Both the position numbers and the translations under genes were made by a program. 63,940 nt of DNA from Weeksellaceae bacterium (GTDB lineage: Bacteria > Bacteroidota > Bacteroidia > Flavobacteriales > Weeksellaceae), in assembly GCA_022013695.1 (NCBI GenBank), contig JAKLPS010000023.1, positions 1 to 63,940 on the forward strand, given 5' to 3'. This document shows positions 58,101-63,940 of the stretch, in pieces. Positions within the stretch are counted from its first letter, which is position 1. Each line of letters begins with the position of its first letter. The notes under the pieces are model-generated. The model did not search any database and was not told the origin of the DNA. It was given only the letters and a program-made list of their open reading frames with translations.

Positions 58101-58470
58101 GTATCAGAAATTGGCTGAAATCCAAAATGCAGATGAACTTCAAAAATTCGAAAATGAATTGAAAGACCGATTCGGAGAATTGCCCGACGAAGCCGTTAAT
58201 CTTCTGAAATCTGTGCAGTTGAAATGGCTGGCCGCAGAAATTGGGTTTGAAAAATTGGTAGTGAAGAACAAAGTGTTTCTCGGATATTTTCCGCAGAATC
58301 CTCAGGATAAATTCTACCAAAGCGAAAAATTCAAAAAAATAATTGCTTATCTTACACAAAATTCCAAGGAAGCCACGTTGAAAGAAAAGAACAGCCAGCT
58401 GATGATGCGAAAGGAGAACGTGACCGATGTAGATGAGGTAAACTTGGTTTTGAGTAAAATATTAGCATAA
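55147..58470 (+). CDS. mfd: Transcription-repair coupling factor Mfd
   Basis: Removes RNA polymerase stalled at DNA lesions and recruits UvrA. The 1107 residues hold an N-terminal UvrB-like region (GSAGSYASIFASELF), the RNA-polymerase-interaction domain starting DYIAHIDHGIGKFMG, and helicase motifs GDVGFGKTEIAIRAAF (about residue 577), LIIDEEHKFG, LTATPIPRTL and QMRGRVGRS. The C-terminal domain lies at about 960-1090. The open frame begins only at a TTG (55147). Just before it the same frame reads KKINENLLPHLL, and an ATG at 55107 is separated from that frame by a run of nine A. One added A, or two fewer, would join ATG and gene. The real start is therefore uncertain. Confidence 0.9.
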   Translation: MLQKEFGKEIFSQLETHHHISVKGSAGSYASIFASELFLTQKKNILFLTDDKEDALYLSSELEDLLGKERVLYFPATHLEPYQVEKTQNANLVLRTEVINKLNSGKSPKVIVAYVGALCEKVLKKEDFKAISHQIKVGDRLDFDFVDELLTHYQFNQTDFVSEPGEFSIRGGIVDVFSFSSEKPFRITFFGNEVESIRTFDIETQLSMEKIKEFQLVSNMNFSVSGSKVSFFDLIAKDSFVVTKNLDLGFAKVKNFYEKALDQFGRLSKDIKHRTPQELFISENDFQNKLTSFKTIDFSSHRHHSQLLPFSNSVSVQLNQKPQPSFHKNFELLIQDLEAKQDQGFDTWISFSSEKQRERLQSIFEELEHEIPFKSFKSELHQGFVDLDHRILIYTDHEIFDRYQRYKSKDSFAKSEQLTLKDLMSLKVGDYIAHIDHGIGKFMGLVKVNNDGKIQECFKLVYKNGDLLYVSIHSLHKISKYNGPEGKEVVLSKLGSPAWKSLKQKTKARVKQIAFDLIKLYAQRKTAKGFQFSPDSYLQNELEASFVYEDTPDQEKATWDVKKDMEDEGVMDRLICGDVGFGKTEIAIRAAFKAATDSKQVAVLVPTTILAFQHYRSFKERLKDFPVNISYLNRFRTAKQRSETIAGLKDGKIDIVIGTHQLASEKVKFKNLGLLIIDEEHKFGVSVKDKLKTMKTNVDTLTLTATPIPRTLQFSLMAARDLSVIKTPPPNRQPVETHIIGFSEEIIRDAISYEIQRDGQVYFINNRIDNLKDIAGLIQRLVPDAKVVIGHGQMEGKQLEQNVLDFMNGKYDVLVATTIIESGVDVPNANTIFINDAHRFGMADLHQMRGRVGRSNRKAFCYLITPPFDMMNSDARKRLEAIEQFSDLGSGFQIAMKDLEIRGAGDLLGAEQSGFINEMGFETYQKIMQEALEELRDDEDFENLFENEEDRQKLFKSNKEVNIDTDLELMLPDHYVSSTEERLSLYQKLAEIQNADELQKFENELKDRFGELPDEAVNLLKSVQLKWLAAEIGFEKLVVKNKVFLGYFPQNPQDKFYQSEKFKKIIAYLTQNSKEATLKEKNSQLMMRKENVTDVDEVNLVLSKILA

Positions 58471-58515
58471 AAGATTTATTTTAAAAAGTTAACTTTGTAT
58501 TTATAAAAAAGACAA

Positions 58516-59346
58516 ATGAAAAAACTATTGCACATTTTCTATATCATCTTGGGCATTTTTGTGCTGGCCTCTTGCGATCCCGATCAGGACTTTAATGGCG
58601 ATTACCTCATAGGTGTACATTATACCCCAACCAGCACCGGAACCGCTGTCACAAAACAATTGAAGCAAATGACTTCTCACCTAAAAAATGATGCCGGCCA
58701 ATTTGAAGACCAAAGTATCACCTACTCCTACTCCGGCTCAAAACTGTTGTCTTTCAAAGATAATTCAGGCGCTGTCTACACGCTTTCTTACAACAATGCC
58801 AATAAGATTTCCAAAATATACAGTGCCCTACAGACATCCGATTTTGAATATTCGGGAACTGATCTTTATAAAACAATTACAACAATCTCTGGCGCAGGCA
58901 AAATCACCTCAACTTACAGCTTCAGTGCGGGAAAGTTGTCCAAAGTCATTTCTGTTCAGGAACTTAGCATCCCTATTCCTCTCAAATATTATTACGAGAC
59001 GACATTTGAATTTCAGGGAGAGAATATGACAAATTCTCTGACCAAAAACGGTGTTTACAATCCCCTGAGCGGGAATTTGGAAATGAGTGCAGACACACAA
59101 TCGGTTTCCTTCACATACGATTCGAAAAGCTCGCCTTACAGACTTCTTCCTATGGAGTATAATCTTTTTTTAGTAGGTATTGCGTCTCAAGCGGGCAATT
59201 TTGTGTCTGCTAACAATGCAGAAAAGGTAACGGTTTCTAAAACCGGTTCAGCGCCTCAGATATTGACTTTTGTGCATACTTATGACACCGAAAACTATCC
59301 AACGAAAAGCACTGCCGGCGATCAACATATTGCCTTTCAATATTAA
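58516..59346 (+). CDS. Hypothetical lipoprotein with repeated beta-strand pattern
   Basis: A 276-residue protein with a lipoprotein signal (MKKLLHIFYIILGIFVLASC, Cys20). Strand repeats such as SYNNANKISKIYSAL and YSFSAGKLSKV resemble the DUF4595 / RHS-like KI-periodic strands of Bacteroidota lipoproteins. The function is unknown. It follows mfd by 45 bp and precedes pth by 12 bp. Confidence 0.72.
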   Translation: MKKLLHIFYIILGIFVLASCDPDQDFNGDYLIGVHYTPTSTGTAVTKQLKQMTSHLKNDAGQFEDQSITYSYSGSKLLSFKDNSGAVYTLSYNNANKISKIYSALQTSDFEYSGTDLYKTITTISGAGKITSTYSFSAGKLSKVISVQELSIPIPLKYYYETTFEFQGENMTNSLTKNGVYNPLSGNLEMSADTQSVSFTYDSKSSPYRLLPMEYNLFLVGIASQAGNFVSANNAEKVTVSKTGSAPQILTFVHTYDTENYPTKSTAGDQHIAFQY

Positions 59347-59358
59347 TTATTTTTTAAG

Positions 59359-59922
59359 ATGAAGTTTCTTATTGTCGGGGTTGGGAACAAAGGGGAAGAA
59401 TACACAGAAACGCGACACAATATCGGTTTCAAAATCGCTGAAAAAATCGCCGAAAAACTGGAAGTATCGTTCAAATCTTCAAACTTTGGGTTGCTTGCGG
59501 AAGGAAAATATAAAGGCCGAAAAGTCTTTGTCCTGAAGCCGGATACATACGTTAATCTTTCTGGAAATGCCGTCCGATTTTGGATGCAGAAGGAGAATAT
59601 TCCTTTAGAAAACGTTTTGATTGTAGCTGATGATCTTGCTTTGCCTTTCGGTTCTTTGAGGATGAAAATGAAGGGAAGTCACGGCGGCCACAACGGACTC
59701 AAAAATATTGAAACCGTCTTGGACACCAATCTCTACGCAAGGCTCCGGTTTGGGATTGCTGCTGAATTCAAAGAAGGACAACAGGTTGATTACGTTCTAG
59801 GACAATGGAACGAGAAAGAAAAAGAAAAACTTCCGGAACGCATCGAAAAGTTTTCCCAAGCTGCTTTATCTTTTGTGTTCGCCGGCACCCAAAATACGAT
59901 GACAGCTTTTAACGGAAAATAA
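59359..59922 (+). CDS. pth: Peptidyl-tRNA hydrolase
   Basis: Frees tRNA from prematurely released peptidyl-tRNA. The 187 residues contain the catalytic set: Asn in VGVGNKGEEY, His in TRHNIGFK (near residue 20), Asp in VADDLALPFG and Asn/His in GGHNGLKNIE. Length and motifs are normal for bacterial Pth. It is the last gene of the mfd-lipoprotein-pth run and converges on the carbonic anhydrase gene. Confidence 0.96.
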   Translation: MKFLIVGVGNKGEEYTETRHNIGFKIAEKIAEKLEVSFKSSNFGLLAEGKYKGRKVFVLKPDTYVNLSGNAVRFWMQKENIPLENVLIVADDLALPFGSLRMKMKGSHGGHNGLKNIETVLDTNLYARLRFGIAAEFKEGQQVDYVLGQWNEKEKEKLPERIEKFSQAALSFVFAGTQNTMTAFNGK

Positions 59923-59984
59923 GCAAGCCGGATAAAATAAATTACACGGCCTGCAAAGCTAATTCATTATATAAAAAAAGATGA

Positions 59985-60620
59985 TTATATCCAGGTCACC
60001 ACGCCGGTTTCCACATCATAGTTGGCGCCCACTATTTTAATTTTTCCTTCGTCTTCAAGGTTTTTGAGCGTAGTGCTATTATTGCGAATCTCGTCCAGTG
60101 CGTTTCTGACATTACTCTGATTCAATCTTTCCAATAAATCTTCGTTTTTTGAAGAACGCTCTTCGCCATCTTGGATAATGCCTTTGATGAGGTGATCGAA
60201 ATGACCAATCAAATGGTTGAGGTTTTCCATTCCCATAGGTTCAATTTGCTCTGCATCTAATCCGCCTTTCAAAGCGCCACATTTGGTGTGACCTAGAACG
60301 ACAACCAGTTTGGATCCTGCCACGTTACACCCAAACTCCATAGATCCAAGAATATCCTGGTTTACAAAATTGCCAGCGATCCTTACGCTGAAAATATCTC
60401 CCAAACCCTGATCGAATATCAATTCTGCAGAGGTTCGGCTGTCTATGCAGCTCAAAATGACCGCAAAAGGCCATTGGCCTTCCCTGGTGTCATTGACTTG
60501 TGCCAGGAGGTCTCGGTTTGCCTTTAGATTGTTGACGAATCTCCCGTTTCCTTCTTTTAATATTTCTAATGCCTTCTCAGGCGTGATCGTCGCTTGTGTT
60601 TCGAAAGTATGGGCTTTCAT
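59985..60620 (-). CDS. Beta-class carbonic anhydrase (second copy)
   Basis: Interconverts CO2 and bicarbonate. The 211-residue protein has the zinc ligands and dyad in SCIDSRTSAELIFD (Cys, Asp, Arg) and GHTKCGA (His, Cys). It has no signal peptide and differs clearly from the copy at 62825. It lies 173 bp beyond the SulP transporter stop on the same strand, the last gene of a putative bicarbonate cluster. The A/T-rich spacer has AAAAAAGCTTTTTT at its centre. Confidence 0.93.
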   Translation of the reverse strand: MKAHTFETQATITPEKALEILKEGNGRFVNNLKANRDLLAQVNDTREGQWPFAVILSCIDSRTSAELIFDQGLGDIFSVRIAGNFVNQDILGSMEFGCNVAGSKLVVVLGHTKCGALKGGLDAEQIEPMGMENLNHLIGHFDHLIKGIIQDGEERSSKNEDLLERLNQSNVRNALDEIRNNSTTLKNLEDEGKIKIVGANYDVETGVVTWI

Positions 60621-60792
60621 ATATTTTAAATTTTTGATAAAGTGTGAATGATTAATTATTTAAACCCAAAAAAGCTTTTTTTTCGCTTCTTTTAAGTTAT
60701 TCAAAATTTTCAAAAAGAAAGAATTCGACCGTCCAATGTTTCTTTTGAGAAAATTTGATTTCTGTGGTGACTTTTTTGTTGTTTCGAGCTTT

Positions 60793-62388
60793 CTACATAG
60801 CTCGTTTGTGATTGACGACAACGTGCGAATCTTGGTTGCTTGCGTAATCTCTGTAAGAGGTTTTGAAACCGATCAACTCTACTTCTATGTCTTCTTCTTT
60901 GGCCCGCACATTGGCAAAATCCTGGATCATCTCCAGAACATCGGTAGTGATGTAGGAGGTTGTTTTTGCATCAATAATGACTTTGGAACCGGCTTTTACA
61001 TTTTTCAACGTTTTTTTGATGGCTGCTTTGTTCAAAAATGAGACTTCCTCGGCCAATTTTATAGTTATTTCGTCTGCTTCGTTCAGTGTTTTTCGGCTTA
61101 GATAGTAAGCTCTTTTCATATTTCCTTGCAAAATATAAACCACCGAGATCAGCAGCCCAATCCCGACACCTTTCAAAAGATCTGTGAAAACGACGGCTAA
61201 AACAGTTGCTAAGAAAGGAATGAACTGGTATTTGCCTTTTTGCCAAAAATGTTTGAACGTTGCCGGTTTTGCCAGTTTATATCCCACTAAAATCAATACT
61301 GCTGCCAACGTTGCCAATGGAATCAGGTTTAAAATAAAAGGAATGGTCAAAACGCAGATCAAAAGCAAAACACCGTGAATAATCGCAGACAACTTGGAAG
61401 TCGCTCCAGCATTGGCATTAGCAGAACTTCTGACCACCACAGAGGTCATTGGCAGTCCACCTATAACTGCGCTGATGATGTTGCCAATTCCTTGTGCTTT
61501 CAATTCCAGGTTGGTGTCGGTGATTCTTCGTCGCACATCCAGCCTGTCCGATGCTTCGATGCAAAGTAAAGTTTCTACAGACGCCACAATGGCTATCGTT
61601 GCACCGGCGATCCAGACTTTTGGATTGGTGAAGCCCCTGAAATCCGGAAACGTAATCAGATTTTTGAAATCCTCAAGCGAAGAGGGCATTGGCAATGTCA
61701 CCAGATGCTTATCCGAAATTGCCAAAGAACTTCCGGTCATTTTAAAGAATTCATTTAATAAAATTCCTGCGATGACGGCAATCAACGCACCGGGCAACAG
61801 TTTTAATCTTTTCAGAACAGTAAAGTGATCCCAAGCCAATAAAATTGCGATTGAAACCACTGTTACGATAATTGCTCCAGGCGTGATTGCTCCGAATAGT
61901 TCTGCGAAATAGCCGAAATTGAGACCTTTGTCGAAGATAGATTCGTGGCCTTCATAATCGCTGTCAAAACCTAATGCGTGGGGAATCTGTTTCAGAATAA
62001 TAATGATTCCGATACCGGCAAGCATGCCTTCGATCACATTATTCGGAAAGTAATTCGAGATGCTGCCGGCGCGGATAAATCCTAAAATCAACTGGAGAAT
62101 TCCTGCAATGATTCCGGCGCATAAAAATAGTTCAAACACTCCAAGATCTGTGATGGCGACCAAAACAATCGCCGTCAAACCAGCCGCCGGACCAGAAACG
62201 GAAATATTGGAATTACTAATAGAGCCAACGACAATCCCACCCACAATTCCTGCAATAATGCCGGAAAGGGGTGGTGCGCCAGATGCCAAAGCGATCCCTA
62301 GACAAAGTGGCAGTGCCACAAGAAAAACGACAAGACCGGAAGGGAAATTTTCTTTGATCCCTCCAATCAAAGATTTTGATTTTTGCAT
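60793..62388 (-). CDS. SulP family anion transporter with STAS domain
   Basis: A 531-residue SLC26/SulP transporter starting at the ATG at 62388 (MQKSKSLIGGIKENFPSG). It has about twelve membrane segments with typical SulP motifs (LPLCLGIALASGAPPLSGII, GGLPMTSVVVRSSANANAG) and a C-terminal STAS domain (about 440-531) with SKVIIDAKTTSYITTDVLE. Substrates of the family include sulfate, chloride and bicarbonate. The flanking carbonic anhydrases favour bicarbonate, but this is inference. Confidence 0.9.
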   Translation of the reverse strand: MQKSKSLIGGIKENFPSGLVVFLVALPLCLGIALASGAPPLSGIIAGIVGGIVVGSISNSNISVSGPAAGLTAIVLVAITDLGVFELFLCAGIIAGILQLILGFIRAGSISNYFPNNVIEGMLAGIGIIIILKQIPHALGFDSDYEGHESIFDKGLNFGYFAELFGAITPGAIIVTVVSIAILLAWDHFTVLKRLKLLPGALIAVIAGILLNEFFKMTGSSLAISDKHLVTLPMPSSLEDFKNLITFPDFRGFTNPKVWIAGATIAIVASVETLLCIEASDRLDVRRRITDTNLELKAQGIGNIISAVIGGLPMTSVVVRSSANANAGATSKLSAIIHGVLLLICVLTIPFILNLIPLATLAAVLILVGYKLAKPATFKHFWQKGKYQFIPFLATVLAVVFTDLLKGVGIGLLISVVYILQGNMKRAYYLSRKTLNEADEITIKLAEEVSFLNKAAIKKTLKNVKAGSKVIIDAKTTSYITTDVLEMIQDFANVRAKEEDIEVELIGFKTSYRDYASNQDSHVVVNHKRAM

Positions 62389-62523
62389 AATAATATAGCA
62401 GAAGTCACTGATACTGAATACCAATTATTCTAAAAAATGTTGATTGACTTAATACAGAATAAGGCCTGCTGTGAATATTAAACAGCAAACAAGATTATCG
62501 TTTACAGAAAAACGAAATATGAA

Positions 62524-62817
62524 TTAAGCTTCCGGAGGTGGTAAAAAAATACTGAGACAAGGGGAAAAGTAGAAATTGGCTCCCAAAACAGGCGCTGATG
62601 CCTTTTTGGGGGTTGCTTCCTGAAATTTTAGAAAATCGTGGATGTCCAAAGGTTGTGGAATCGCTTTTTCGTAGAGGACAAAAGTATTGGTGTGGGTTTC
62701 TTCTTCGCTCACCGTAACATTGATTCTCGGCAATTCCCAACCCAATATGGCGGCAATCCCAGGAAGCGCCGTAAAGTTGAGAAAAATCGTTAATGTTATG
62801 ATACTCCAATACTTCAT
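62524..62817 (-). CDS. Small exported or membrane protein in the carbonic anhydrase/SulP cluster
   Basis: A 97-residue protein: a hydrophobic N-terminus (MKYWSIITLTIFLNFTALPG), then NVTVSEEETHTNTFVLYEKA and a Pro-rich end (YFSPCLSIFLPPPEA). It starts 7 bp after the carbonic anhydrase stop and precedes the SulP gene by 135 bp, so it belongs to the cluster. No family is recognised. It could be a small periplasmic partner of the transporter. Confidence 0.6.
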   Translation of the reverse strand: MKYWSIITLTIFLNFTALPGIAAILGWELPRINVTVSEEETHTNTFVLYEKAIPQPLDIHDFLKFQEATPKKASAPVLGANFYFSPCLSIFLPPPEA

Positions 62818-62824
62818 ATCGATC

Positions 62825-63502
62825 TTAAAGAAGATTTTTGTTGTTCTTTTTGCTCATTACCCAGTCGGAATTTGTCAGGTTATAGATCTTTTGGATGTCT
62901 TTCAAAATCTTTTCAAAATCGATCTCCATATCGATAATTTTTCCGGTTCTGAGGTCGAAAACCCAACCGTGAACGATAGGATATTCATCTAAAATATAAC
63001 GTTCCTGTACGCATGCCATTTTGATCACGTTGATGCATTGCTCCTGAACGTTCAGTTCCACAAGACGATCGTATTTTTGAGCTTCAGCTACAGAGTCCAG
63101 TTCTTCCTGATGAAGCCTGTAAACATCGCGGATATTTCTCAGCCAAGGATTCAGAAGTCCAAGATCCTGAGACGTCATTGCCGCTTTTACACCACCGCAG
63201 TTGTAATGTCCGCAGACAATGATGTGCTTCACTTTCAGATGTTCCACTGCGTACTGGATTACTGCTGTGGAGCTCATATCCAGCGTGTTGACCACATTGG
63301 CGATGTTTCTGTGAACAAATACTTCGCCTGGTCCAACGCCCATCAGTTCCTCTGCCGTTGCTCTGCTGTCGGAGCAGCCGATGTAGAGATAATCGGGATG
63401 TTGAGTTTTGGCCAACTTGTGGAAATATTCGGGATCGTCTGCCAATTTTCCTGCGACCCATTTTTTATTGTTCTCGAAAATATCGTTGTAGGATTTTGTC
63501 AT
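62825..63502 (-). CDS. can: Beta-class carbonic anhydrase (first copy)
   Basis: The 225-residue enzyme has zinc-site motifs IGCSDSRATAEELMG and CGHYNCGGVKAAM, with the Asp-Arg dyad in the first. It has no signal peptide. It is the first gene of the putative bicarbonate cluster: carbonic anhydrase, small protein, SulP transporter, second carbonic anhydrase. It likely equilibrates CO2 and bicarbonate for carboxylation or pH control. Confidence 0.93.
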   Translation of the reverse strand: MTKSYNDIFENNKKWVAGKLADDPEYFHKLAKTQHPDYLYIGCSDSRATAEELMGVGPGEVFVHRNIANVVNTLDMSSTAVIQYAVEHLKVKHIIVCGHYNCGGVKAAMTSQDLGLLNPWLRNIRDVYRLHQEELDSVAEAQKYDRLVELNVQEQCINVIKMACVQERYILDEYPIVHGWVFDLRTGKIIDMEIDFEKILKDIQKIYNLTNSDWVMSKKNNKNLL

Positions 63503-63795
63503 CAGAAATAACTTTGATGTTTTTGATTATTAATCTATCCTGAGTTTTTTTCAAAATTGATAGACTCAATCAATGACTGCACAAAAATATGTTATAAAAA
63601 TTAAAGAACACAAGTTTTTAACAAAGATTAATATTGAAGTTATTAAATTTTCGGAAGCGGGGGACATCTGACCATGGGAAAAATAGGAGAGGAGTTTTAC
63701 CGCTCGAAGCTGCGACTTCATATAACGGATGGCGGCTTGGCGATGTGGCGGCATTCGAAAATCGTCAGCCCGTAACCGCAGCTAAATTTATAATT
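63503..63795. other. Gap between carbonic anhydrase gene and IS
   Basis: No supported gene. The left part, upstream of the carbonic anhydrase, is A/T-rich. From 63655 to 63785 the composition is notably richer in G+C (GATGGCGGCTTGGCGATGTG), but neither strand gives a recognisable protein. It may be a fragment of a dispersed element or of an older insertion. Confidence 0.4.
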
Positions 63796-63815
63796 AAAAA
63801 CCTGTTGTGCATTTA
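63796..63815. repeat. IS left terminal inverted repeat
   Basis: AAAAACCTGTTGTGCATTTA is the exact inverted copy of bases 124-143. Confidence 0.85.
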
Positions 63816-63890
63816 GGAATTAAATAAAAAAGAGATTGTTCAATTGGATAAAAATCCGTATATTTAATTGATTATCAAGTAATTAAATAA

Positions 63891-63940
63891 ATGAACAATC
63901 TTACTCAAAACTACAAAATTATTTTAAAAGAATTGACAAA
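63891..63940 (+). CDS. IS982-family transposase, N-terminal fragment (cut by window edge)
   Basis: An ATG at 63891 opens MNNLTQNYKIILKELT, the usual short-helix start of IS982-family transposases as I recall them, and the frame runs out of the window. Together with the fragment at 1-126 it represents both ends of one kind of IS. Confidence 0.7.
   Translation, partial: MNNLTQNYKIILKELT

Larger units (their letters stand above)
63796..63940 (+). mobile_element. 5' end of an IS982-family insertion sequence
   Basis: The left inverted repeat is followed by 75 bp of leader and the first codons of the transposase. It has the same orientation as the copy at 1-143. The window ends inside the element. 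Confidence 0.8.

Noticed and set aside
63566-63754. Minus-strand 62-codon frame near the IS
   Set aside because: Spans an abrupt composition change and has no domain. It also occupies the likely promoter region of the carbonic anhydrase gene.

Overview
The window is a stretch of chromosome from a Bacteroidota member, most likely family Weeksellaceae (Chryseobacterium / Epilithonimonas / Kaistella type). Pointers to this are the low-to-moderate GC content, a T9SS lipoprotein of the SprE/PorW type, TonB-dependent outer-membrane barrels with carboxypeptidase-like N-terminal domains, clade-typical families (DUF3078, DUF4296, DUF2797, DUF2795), several upstream boxes of the form TAnnTTTG (the Bacteroidota -7 element), few Shine-Dalgarno sequences, and a tryptophanase gene (indole production). 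The species call is inference.

Both edges of the window lie inside copies of one IS982-family insertion sequence. Bases 1-143 are the 3' end of an IS (transposase C-terminus plus right inverted repeat). Bases 63796-63940 are the 5' end of an IS in the same orientation (left inverted repeat plus transposase start). The two 20-bp ends are exact inverted copies of each other. This is what a contig bounded by a repeated IS looks like; nothing internal to the IS is present.

Layout. 155-6091 (- strand): a decayed ParE-type toxin, pgi, tryptophanase, a DUF502 protein, MiaE and a membrane acyltransferase. 6207-10108 (+): mutL, a rhomboid protease, a membrane-anchored exonuclease/endonuclease/phosphatase protein and a small lipoprotein. 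10141-15399: superoxide dismutase, sufS, lon (with a sigma-54-like promoter) and a DoxX protein. 15462-20096 (-): psd, cdsA, a LUD protein, then ftsH and rsfS. 20185-24449: birA, then lptF/G, tgt, a DUF4296 lipoprotein and a glycosyltransferase. 24804-27239 (-): two YceI-type proteins around an outer-membrane porin. 27801-28188: a serine-hydrolase pseudogene. 28280-34945 (-): porW/sprE, maf, a kdsC-like phosphatase and a large TonB-type barrel. 35243-45376: a cupin/JmjC-like protein, gdhA, dprA, a second rhomboid, a DUF3078 barrel, msrA, a ROK sugar kinase and a TonB-dependent receptor. 45533-54876: secA, a DUF2795 protein, an epimerase, a DUF2797 protein, an AsmA-like protein, small hypotheticals and a possible untranslated transcript. 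55147-63502: mfd, a lipoprotein, pth, and a cluster of two beta-carbonic anhydrases around a SulP anion transporter.

Most of the window is core housekeeping: DNA repair (mutL, mfd), protein quality control (lon, ftsH, secA), tRNA modification (tgt, miaE), lipid synthesis (cdsA, psd) and envelope assembly. I see no CRISPR array, prophage, rRNA or tRNA. The parts that repay a second look are the two pseudogenes at 155-435 and 27801-28188, the poly(A) tract that puts the natural mfd start out of frame, the operator-like palindromes upstream of lon, the two TonB-type genes and the YceI-porin unit, the carbonic anhydrase/SulP cluster, the zinc-ligand-free Tgt and ROK proteins, and the possible RNA at 53509-53819. 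I did not find a clear, entirely new multi-gene system.
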